DNA of 5,453 nucleotides, from NCBI GenBank assembly GCA_029935135.1, contig JAOZKX010000179.1, positions 1 to 5,453 of the forward strand, in the 5' to 3' direction. Under the pieces are notes generated by a model. The model had not been told where the DNA came from. It was given only the letters and a program-made list of their open reading frames with translations, and did not search any database. This DNA comes from Desulfocapsa sp. GTDB lineage: Bacteria; Desulfobacterota; Desulfobulbia; Desulfobulbales; Desulfocapsaceae. This document shows, one piece after another, positions 1 through 4,947 of this stretch (position 1 is the stretch's first letter; each line of letters starts with the position of its first letter). The translations under genes and the position numbers were made by a program.

Positions 1-53
1 TTTTTCCAATGGTACCTGCTGGTAAGGCTACCACAGAGATGCTGCTGGTCTGA
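1..53 (+). CDS. ilvB: Acetolactate synthase large (catalytic) subunit, C-terminal end only
   Basis: Only the last 16 codons and the TGA stop (51-53) are inside the window; the frame runs from base 3 and reads FPMVPAGKATTEMLLV. The tail of thiamine-diphosphate-dependent acetolactate synthase large subunits typically has this form, a Pro-Met-Val/Ala-Pro-Gly-like stretch followed by a Met-rich hydrophobic end. The gene is followed 85 bases later by ilvN, the regulatory partner, which is the standard arrangement. IlvB condenses pyruvate with pyruvate or 2-ketobutyrate in branched-chain amino acid synthesis. The call rests on the short tail plus context, so the rest of the protein cannot be judged. 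Confidence 0.8.
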   Translation, partial: FPMVPAGKATTEMLLV

Positions 54-138
54 TAAAGAACGGATTACTAAGGCATTAAAGGTTAAAGGTATTGTTTTTT
101 ACGCCTTATAAACATATACATTTGCACAGGATAAACCG

Positions 139-621
139 ATGAAACATACAATTTCCGTCCTCCTTCAAAATAAACCGGGCGTGTTATCCCGGGTTACCGG
201 GCTATTCAGCGGCCGTGGCTTTAATATTGAAAGCCTCAGTGTAGCAGAAACCCTTGACGCCAACCTCTCCTGCCTGACCCTCGTCACCAATGGTGATGAT
301 GCAATTGTCGAGCAGATCACCAAACAACTGCATAAACTGATCGATGTTATTAAAGTAACTGACATCAGCGAAAGCGAATATGTGGAACGGGAAATGGCCC
401 TTATCAGGGTGAAGGCCGAAAACACAACACGGGCAGAGGTGTTACGTGTTATCGATATTTTCCGCGGAAAAGTTGTCGATGTCAGTCCAAAATCTTATGC
501 TGTTGAAGTCACAGGTTCTGCAACAAAGATTCAGGCTGTGATTGATATCCTGCGTCCCATTGGAATTAAGGAGATCGTTCGCACCGGAACCATAGCCATG
601 GCTAGAGCCCCAAAAAAATAA
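139..621 (+). CDS. ilvN: Acetolactate synthase small (regulatory) subunit
   Basis: This 160-residue protein is the regulatory subunit that activates IlvB and normally confers feedback inhibition by valine. It is cytoplasmic. An N-terminal ACT domain (about residues 3-77) opens with the family signature NKPGVLSRV (11-19) and GLFSGRGFNIESL (21-33), where the effector binds in homologues. A C-terminal small-subunit domain (about 83-157) starts at REMALIRV (84-91) and ends with RTGTIAMAR (149-157 region). The length is normal for the long form of the family (about 160 residues; ilvH of enterics is similar). The ATG start is supported by AGGA at 128-131, seven bases upstream, and by the canonical beginning MKHTISVLLQ. 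It follows the ilvB tail and is followed by a hairpin terminator, so it is probably the last gene of that unit. ilvH is an equally valid name for the same family. Confidence 0.96.
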   Translation: MKHTISVLLQNKPGVLSRVTGLFSGRGFNIESLSVAETLDANLSCLTLVTNGDDAIVEQITKQLHKLIDVIKVTDISESEYVEREMALIRVKAENTTRAEVLRVIDIFRGKVVDVSPKSYAVEVTGSATKIQAVIDILRPIGIKEIVRTGTIAMARAPKK

Positions 622-667
622 TTTATCTGCAGTGAGTGGTCACATCACTGATTTTTAGAAATACTGT

Positions 668-703
668 AAAAGCAGGTTCCGACTTTTGTCGCTACCTGCT
701 TTT
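668..703 (+). terminator. Hairpin terminator after ilvN
   Basis: A ten-base perfect inverted repeat, AAAAGCAGGT (668-677) and ACCTGCTTTT (694-703), encloses a second perfect four-base stem, CGAC (680-683) with GTCG (688-691), closed by a TTTT loop. The two stems are separated by a 2x2 internal loop. The outer stem has the A-tract/U-tract form of an intrinsic terminator, with its T-run inside the stem end. It lies 46 bases past the ilvN stop and before psd, where a transcript end would be expected. The absence of a longer T-run after 703 makes it somewhat weaker than a textbook terminator. Confidence 0.75.
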
Positions 704-713
704 GCTGTATAAA
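686..713 (+). promoter_or_regulatory. Candidate sigma-70 promoter for psd
   Basis: TATAAA (708-713) matches the -10 consensus at five of six bases. It is preceded by TTGTCG (686-691), four of six to the -35 consensus, with a 16-base spacer. Transcription would begin near 720 and give a leader of about 20 A/T-rich bases before the psd ATG. The -35 element sits in the distal arm of the terminator hairpin, so the two elements overlap. This is pattern matching only, and A/T-rich DNA gives such matches by chance. Confidence 0.35.
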
Positions 714-741
714 GCTTAACAAAAAACATTTTAAAATCATT

Positions 742-1386
742 ATGACATCAGCAAGGATTCCAGTTGCTCAGGAAGGCTATCCTTTTATTCTTTTCTCAGC
801 ATTTGTAACACTTATTGCCGCAATACTTGGATATGACATACTTGCCTGGCCATGCCTCGCTGTTACGACTTTTATTGTCGCATTCTTCAGAGATCCTGAA
901 CGAATGACCCCTGCCCCTGCCAATGCATTAATATCACCAGCAGATGGAAAAATTATTATCATCGACGAGCAATTTGACGATAAGTATCTTCAGGAGCAAG
1001 TGATTAAAGTCTCCATCTTTATGAATGTTTTCAATGTCCATGTAAACCGCATTCCTGTTGATGGAACCATCGAGTCCATTCACTACACTCCCGGGAAATT
1101 TTACTCTGCTGACAGTAAGAAGGGTGCTCTTTTAAATGAAAACTGCGGAGTTGTCCTCAAGACAGACAATGGTAAACGGTTAGTTTTCGTCCAGGTAGCA
1201 GGACTCATTGCCCGCCGTATTGTCAACTGGCTGGAGACTGAAGATACCGTACAGCGCGGAAAACGCTTCGGACTTATCAGATTTGGCTCACGAGTGGATT
1301 TATACCTCCCTGCAGGTACAGAAATAAGCGTTAAACTTGGTGAGAAAGTATCGGCTGGAGTTACACAAATAGCCTCCCTTTCCTGA
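742..1386 (+). CDS. psd: Phosphatidylserine decarboxylase proenzyme, short (PSD-A) type
   Basis: This 214-residue inner-membrane-associated enzyme decarboxylates phosphatidylserine to phosphatidylethanolamine using a pyruvoyl group made by self-cleavage. The autocleavage site is Gly182-Ser183 in RFGSRVDLYLP (180-190); Ser183 would become the pyruvoyl residue of the small alpha chain. Other family blocks are FFRDPER (48-54), SPADGK (65-70, with Asp68 the likely triad acid), FMNVFNVHVNR (93-103, with His100 the likely triad histidine) and QVAGLIARRI (151-160). Two hydrophobic segments, about 15-30 and 34-49, form a membrane hairpin. The length fits the short subfamily (about 215) rather than the 280-320 residue enterobacterial form. 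The family-typical IPVAQEGYPFI at 6-16 supports this ATG, although no Shine-Dalgarno sequence is visible before it. It pairs functionally with pssA downstream. Confidence 0.96.
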   Translation: MTSARIPVAQEGYPFILFSAFVTLIAAILGYDILAWPCLAVTTFIVAFFRDPERMTPAPANALISPADGKIIIIDEQFDDKYLQEQVIKVSIFMNVFNVHVNRIPVDGTIESIHYTPGKFYSADSKKGALLNENCGVVLKTDNGKRLVFVQVAGLIARRIVNWLETEDTVQRGKRFGLIRFGSRVDLYLPAGTEISVKLGEKVSAGVTQIASLS

Positions 1387-1418
1387 GCCTCTGATTCCTT
1401 TTGCTTTTTCACTAAAAT

Positions 1419-1433
1419 GATATACAGTATATC
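1419..1433. promoter_or_regulatory. 15-base perfect palindrome between psd and pssA, possible operator
   Basis: GATATAC (1419-1425) and GTATATC (1427-1433) are exact reverse complements around a central A at 1426. It lies in the 92-base gap between the psd stop and the pssA start, 46 bases before the pssA ATG. The symmetry is what a dimeric repressor site would show. It does not match an operator I can name with assurance, and it lacks a T-run, so it is not a terminator. Function is inferred from symmetry and position only. Confidence 0.3.
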
Positions 1434-1478
1434 TGAACAGGGCTTGTCTGAAAGAGTCCCATATCTCCGGAGTGCAGT

Positions 1479-2231
1479 ATGAAACAGGATGACACTAGCA
1501 ATCGCTTTTATCCGCTGCCATGTATGTTTACCCTGGCCAGCGCCTTTTGTGGATTTTATGCCATAATCTCATCCATCAATTCAGAGTTCAAAACAGCTGC
1601 CATTGCCATTTTGATTGCTGCCATTTTTGACACATTAGATGGTCGTGTTGCCAGAATGACAAACAGCACCAGTGAGTTCGGCGCTGAACTGGACTCCCTT
1701 TGCGACATGGTCTCTTTTGGTGTGGCTCCGGCAGTTCTTGGCTATCTTTGGGCATTGCACCCCTATGGTCGCTATGGCTGGCTGGCTGCTTTTCTCTATG
1801 TTGCTATGACCTCTCTGCGACTGGCTCGTTTCAACGCCAAAGACTCTACTTCCGACTCCAAAAACTTTGTTGGACTTCCCTGTCCTGCTGCAGCTGCGAT
1901 GATCTCCGCTTCGGTTCTCTTTTGTCATTTTCTGGGTATTATTGGTGAAGTAAAGCATATTAGTCTGCTTCTCCTTGTCTATCTACTTTCCTATCTTATG
2001 GTCTCAACCCATATGTATTACAGCTTTAAAGAGATACCGACACTGAAGATCAAACCATTCCAGATCCTGGTTGCATTTCTTCTTCTTTTTATTCTGGTCG
2101 CTGCAGAACCGCAGATTATGATTTTCTCACTCTTTCTCTGCTACCTCGTATCCGGTCCCGGATACGGCGTGTACAAAAAACTCAAATCTATGAAAAAGGC
2201 ACAGCTGCCGTTTAAAAAACACGACAGCTAG
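1479..2231 (+). CDS. pssA: CDP-diacylglycerol--serine O-phosphatidyltransferase (phosphatidylserine synthase, type II)
   Basis: This 250-residue integral membrane enzyme transfers serine onto CDP-diacylglycerol, giving phosphatidylserine and CMP, the substrate for the Psd encoded just upstream. The full CDP-alcohol phosphatidyltransferase signature is present: Asp51, Asp54-Gly55, Ala58-Arg59, Gly68, Asp72 and Asp76, in the D-x2-DG-x2-AR-x8-G-x3-D-x3-D spacing; the four aspartates bind metal and substrate in the family. The serine-synthase blocks LRLARFN (113-119) and FVGLPCPAAAA (130-140) separate it from phosphatidylglycerophosphate synthase. Hydrophobic segments lie at about 17-33, 38-50, 82-92, 99-113, 138-156, 160-176, 193-209 and 211-225. 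The tail is Lys-rich, as expected for the cytosolic end. CCGGAG (1467-1472) lies six bases before the ATG as a good ribosome binding site. The length is usual for the membrane-type bacterial family. Confidence 0.95.
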   Translation: MKQDDTSNRFYPLPCMFTLASAFCGFYAIISSINSEFKTAAIAILIAAIFDTLDGRVARMTNSTSEFGAELDSLCDMVSFGVAPAVLGYLWALHPYGRYGWLAAFLYVAMTSLRLARFNAKDSTSDSKNFVGLPCPAAAAMISASVLFCHFLGIIGEVKHISLLLLVYLLSYLMVSTHMYYSFKEIPTLKIKPFQILVAFLLLFILVAAEPQIMIFSLFLCYLVSGPGYGVYKKLKSMKKAQLPFKKHDS

Positions 2232-2253
2232 ATCTACCTTCACTGTAATCTTT

Positions 2254-2290
2254 GGCGTATTTGGAAGAACCCTCCAAATGCGCCTTTTTT
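2254..2290 (+). terminator. Strong intrinsic terminator after pssA
   Basis: GGCGTATTTGGA (2254-2265) pairs with TCCAAATGCGCC (2273-2284) as a 12-base-pair stem with one G-U wobble (2258 with 2280) and a seven-base loop. It is followed at once by six T (2285-2290) and then ATTT. It begins 22 bases after the pssA stop. This is a textbook Rho-independent terminator and separates the phospholipid genes from the asd unit. Confidence 0.93.
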
Positions 2291-2328
2291 ATTTCTCCCA
2301 AATGCATTATTGCTCACATGGGAAAAAT

Positions 2329-2357
2329 TTGTTACTTTCATAGGGTTTTAATTAAAT
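2329..2357 (+). promoter_or_regulatory. Candidate sigma-70 promoter for the asd unit
   Basis: TTGTTA (2329-2334; four of six to the -35 consensus) and TTAAAT (2352-2357; four of six to the -10 consensus) are 17 bases apart, and lie between the pssA terminator and the asd start. A promoter is expected somewhere here because the terminator upstream is strong and the genes downstream are tightly packed. The element itself is a weak match. The rest of the 171-base gap (2232-2402) shows no gene or RNA structure beyond the terminator. Confidence 0.35.
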
Positions 2358-2402
2358 TCTATCAGCAAGTCATTTCAACTTATACGAAACAAGGATACTA
2401 CC

Positions 2403-3425
2403 ATGAGTGATAAAGCCTACAATGTCGCCATTGCCGGGGCTACCGGAGCTGTCGGGGGAGCAATGCTTGATGTACTGACGCGTCGTGACTTTCCCATCAA
2501 GGAACTTCGTCTTCTTGCCTCTGAGCGCTCGGTAGGCAAGAAACTTCAATTCCGTGGCCAGGACATCGAAGTACAACTGCTTTCCGAAGATGCCTTTACT
2601 GATATTGATGTGGCACTTTTTTCTGCAGGCGCCACCCGTTCCCTCGATTTCGCACCCGCCGCCGCCAAAGCCGGTGCCGTTGTCGTGGATAATTCCAGTG
2701 CCTATCGAATGGATCCTGAAATCCCACTGGTTGTACCGGAAGTCAATGGTGACGCCATAAGTCAATATACCAATCGAGGTATTATTGCCAATCCCAACTG
2801 TTCCACCATCCAGATGATGGTTGCCCTTAAGCCCATCCTCGATAAAGTTGGTATTAAACGCATCGTTGTCTCTACCTATCAGGCTGTTTCCGGGAGTGGT
2901 GCAAGTGCCATTGCCGAACTGCAGCAACAGGCAGAGGATTATGCAGCCGGAAAAGAGATGACATCATCTGTCTATCCACACCAGATTCTCTTTAACTGTC
3001 TTCCGCATATCGATAGCTTCCTGGAGAACGGCTATACCAAGGAAGAGATGAAAATGGTGAATGAAACCAGAAAGATCTTTGCAGATGATTCCATCGGAGT
3101 GACAGCCACCACCGTCCGCGTTCCTGTTTTCTACGGCCATTCGGAATCGGTCAACATCGAAACGAATAGCAAAATCACTGCTGCAGAAGTAAGAGATCTT
3201 CTCGCTGATGCACCAGGTGTTAAATTAGTGGATGATCCTACAAACAATAAATATCCTCTGGCCACTGATTGTGCCGGAGACTTCGCTACCCTTGTCGGTC
3301 GGGTTCGTGAGGATGAATCTATAGCCAACGGCATTAATATGTGGGTTGTTTCTGACAATATCCTTAAGGGGGCTGCTCTGAATGCTGTTCAAATTGCAGA
3401 AGCATTTGTTGCCAAATATAAATAA
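2403..3425 (+). CDS. asd: Aspartate-semialdehyde dehydrogenase
   Basis: This 340-residue cytosolic enzyme reduces aspartyl phosphate to aspartate semialdehyde with NADPH, the branch point to lysine/diaminopimelate, threonine, methionine and, through threonine, isoleucine. The N-terminal dinucleotide-binding loop is AGATGAVGG (11-19). The catalytic nucleophile is Cys133 in ANPNCSTIQM (129-138). Gln160 in STYQAVSGSG (157-166), Arg239 in TVRVPV, and His246 in GHSESVNIET (245-254) fit the substrate-binding and acid-base positions of the family. The ending, with MWVVSDNILKGAALNAVQIA (313-332), is also typical. The length is normal for the 330-370 residue family. AAGGA (2391-2395) lies seven bases before the ATG. 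It is the first gene after a strong terminator and is followed directly by rsmD, so it probably leads the operon. Confidence 0.97.
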   Translation: MSDKAYNVAIAGATGAVGGAMLDVLTRRDFPIKELRLLASERSVGKKLQFRGQDIEVQLLSEDAFTDIDVALFSAGATRSLDFAPAAAKAGAVVVDNSSAYRMDPEIPLVVPEVNGDAISQYTNRGIIANPNCSTIQMMVALKPILDKVGIKRIVVSTYQAVSGSGASAIAELQQQAEDYAAGKEMTSSVYPHQILFNCLPHIDSFLENGYTKEEMKMVNETRKIFADDSIGVTATTVRVPVFYGHSESVNIETNSKITAAEVRDLLADAPGVKLVDDPTNNKYPLATDCAGDFATLVGRVREDESIANGINMWVVSDNILKGAALNAVQIAEAFVAKYK

Positions 3426-4025
3426 TTGCGAATTATAAGCGGCTTGGCCCGTGGAAGAAAACTTTTCACGCCAGGCCAGACCAATAGTATTCGTCCCACT
3501 GCTGATCGTGCCAAAGAGGCACTCTTCAGTATTCTTGGTGATAAGATATATTCTGCTAATGTCCTGGATCTCTATACCGGTACAGGAGCATTGGGACTGG
3601 AAGCATTAAGTAGAGGTGCCAGACAGGTTGTCATGGTAGACTGCCACCAAAAAGCGCTTGAAATTGCAGCGAGAAATTATGCCACCTGTTTTCAAAACAT
3701 AGAAGACATTGACAAAAATGCAGCAATTATCATTAAACATGACCTGCGTCGGGGATTACAACTGAGAAGCCCAAAGAGTCCATTGCCAGAGCATTTCGAT
3801 ATTATATTACTTGACCCTCCCTATGGGAAAAATCTCGTTTTAAACAGTCTAAAAGATATTGACAACAGTTCATTATTAACCGGTGACACGATTATTGTGG
3901 CAGAAGAGGCAAGTGAAGAACTACTTCCTGATTCTTTTGCCAAACTATTCCTCTCAGGTCAGCGTAAGTATGGTGACACCAGTTTCTGGTTTTATAAGGT
4001 GAAAGAGAATTATGAGCTCAAATAA
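3426..4025 (+). CDS. rsmD: 16S rRNA (guanine(966)-N(2))-methyltransferase
   Basis: This 199-residue SAM-dependent enzyme methylates N2 of G966 of 16S rRNA during 30S assembly. The family N-terminus MRIISGLARGRKL is present only if translation begins at the TTG at 3426, which abuts the asd TAA stop, so that start is preferred despite the rare codon. No Shine-Dalgarno sequence is evident, so initiation is probably coupled to termination of asd. RPTADRAKEALF (23-34) is the family motif preceding the Rossmann fold; motif I is VLDLYTGTGALGLEALSRGA (46-65); the catalytic motif IV is DPPYG (130-134); the end carries RKYGDTSFWFY (180-190). The length is usual (about 180-200). rsmD next to coaD is a common bacterial pairing, and here the two overlap by 14 bases. 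Confidence 0.94.
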   Translation: MRIISGLARGRKLFTPGQTNSIRPTADRAKEALFSILGDKIYSANVLDLYTGTGALGLEALSRGARQVVMVDCHQKALEIAARNYATCFQNIEDIDKNAAIIIKHDLRRGLQLRSPKSPLPEHFDIILLDPPYGKNLVLNSLKDIDNSSLLTGDTIIVAEEASEELLPDSFAKLFLSGQRKYGDTSFWFYKVKENYELK

Positions 4026-4509
4026 AAAAACACTGGCTATCTATCCAGGCACTTTTGATCCTATCACCATGGGACACCTCGATATTATTGATCGCGCATT
4101 AAACCTGTTTGATAAAGTGATTATTGCCATAGCAATCAATCCAGGGAAAACACCTCTCTTCTCCCTTGATGAACGAATAGAAATGGTCCAACAATGTTTT
4201 CCCGACGACTATTCAAGAATTGAAGTGGAAGGGGTCTCAGGGCTTCTGGTTCAATATGCAGTTAATAAGGGAGCAAAGGCCATTATCCGTGGCTTACGGG
4301 CTGTTTCCGATTTTGACTATGAATTTCAGCTGGCCCTGATGAATAAAAAGCTGGAGAGAGAAGTTGACACCCTGTTTCTTATGCCCGGGTTCCGCTGGAT
4401 ATATATAAGTTCCTCCATTATAAAGGACGCCGCTAGACATGGCGGAGATGTTACAGAACTTGTTCCGCAACATGTCAACGAACGCCTGCTCACCGCCTTT
4501 AGCGAATAA
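4012..4509 (+). CDS. coaD: Phosphopantetheine adenylyltransferase
   Basis: This 165-residue cytosolic enzyme transfers the AMP moiety of ATP to 4'-phosphopantetheine, giving dephospho-CoA, the penultimate step of coenzyme A synthesis. It is a class of nucleotidyltransferase with the (T/H)xGH ATP motif, seen as Thr19-Met-Gly-His22 within YPGTFDPITMGHLDII (11-26). RGLRAVSDFDYEFQLALMN (93-111) and the ISSSIIK motif (132-138), followed by HGGDVTELVP (143-152), complete the bacterial family signature. The more usual residue at position 20 is Asn, and Met is a mild substitution at a variable site. The length (about 160) is normal. The ATG lies inside the end of rsmD, with AAGGTG (3996-4001) upstream as a possible binding site, so the two genes are probably translationally linked. 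Confidence 0.96.
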   Translation: MSSNKKTLAIYPGTFDPITMGHLDIIDRALNLFDKVIIAIAINPGKTPLFSLDERIEMVQQCFPDDYSRIEVEGVSGLLVQYAVNKGAKAIIRGLRAVSDFDYEFQLALMNKKLEREVDTLFLMPGFRWIYISSSIIKDAARHGGDVTELVPQHVNERLLTAFSE

Positions 4510-4529
4510 GTTTGGCGAATTGTCACAAT

Positions 4530-4937
4530 ATGGATACTGCCAGCCAACACACCAATCCCCCCAAAAGGAGACGGTTCTTAATATCCTGTGCAACAGTTGC
4601 AGCACTCTATCCCATTCTTCGTTTTCTTGGCTTTTCCATTCCCCGAAAACCGAGGATTATTGAAGTTTCATCCCCCGTTCCACTTGCTGGATTTCATCTT
4701 GGGCCAGATTACATTCTCTTTGACAATGGGGAACAGGCGTGGGCCCTTTCACGGCGCTGTACCCATCTTGGCTGCACTATAAATTTTAGAGAAAAAGAAA
4801 AGTACCTTGAATGTCCCTGCCACCAAAGCCGTTTTTCCCCTGAGGGGAAAGTACTGCATGGTCCTGCAGAAAACCCCTTACCGCGTTACCAGGTTGAAAA
4901 ATTAAAAGATGATGGCGGATATATCATCACTATCTGA
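4530..4937 (+). CDS. Small Rieske [2Fe-2S] protein with Tat-type membrane anchor (cytochrome b partner)
   Basis: A Rieske iron-sulfur subunit that would accept electrons from quinol via the adjacent cytochrome b, on the periplasmic face. In numbering from the ATG at 4530 (135 residues), box 1 is CTHLGC (77-82) and box 2 is CPCHQS (95-100). Cys77 and His79 with Cys95 and His98 would hold the cluster, and Cys82 and Cys97 would form the disulfide of the bc-complex type. The Pro-rich end GPAENPLPRY (111-120) is also conserved. The N-terminus carries KRRRFLI (12-18) followed by a hydrophobic stretch to about residue 36, a Tat signal anchor as in other Rieske proteins. The protein is short compared with the usual 150-200 residues. 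An in-frame TTG at 4512, two bases past the coaD stop, would add six residues; neither start has a clear ribosome binding site. Function within a particular complex is inferred. Confidence 0.88.
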   Translation: MDTASQHTNPPKRRRFLISCATVAALYPILRFLGFSIPRKPRIIEVSSPVPLAGFHLGPDYILFDNGEQAWALSRRCTHLGCTINFREKEKYLECPCHQSRFSPEGKVLHGPAENPLPRYQVEKLKDDGGYIITI

Positions 4938-4947
4938 TAGATGAACT

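Noticed and set aside
69..108. Inverted repeat TAAGGC/GCCTTA in the ilvB-ilvN gap as a terminator or attenuator
   Set aside because: The stem is only six base pairs with a loop of about 28 bases and no T-run after it; it is not stable enough to call.
1101..1412. 103-residue minus-strand frame opposite psd
   Set aside because: It is antisense to the conserved PSD blocks including the pyruvoyl site, and its composition (Ser/Arg/Thr-rich) is that of a shadow frame.
2301..2308. AATGCATT palindrome in the pssA-asd gap as an operator
   Set aside because: An eight-base palindrome in A/T-rich DNA is expected by chance and has no second copy here.
2370..2927. 185-residue open frame on the minus strand opposite asd
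   Set aside because: It lies antisense to the conserved asd coding sequence, its Gly-rich low-complexity translation matches no family I know, and no binding site or promoter supports it.
4565..4570. AAGGAG, a perfect Shine-Dalgarno-like sequence inside the Rieske gene
   Set aside because: No ATG, GTG or TTG follows at a usable distance in the Rieske frame; the bases simply encode the Lys-Arg-Arg of the Tat motif.
4294..4605. Minus-strand frames over the coaD/Rieske junction
   Set aside because: They oppose the conserved ISSS motif of CoaD and the Tat region of the Rieske protein; no recognisable domain is present.
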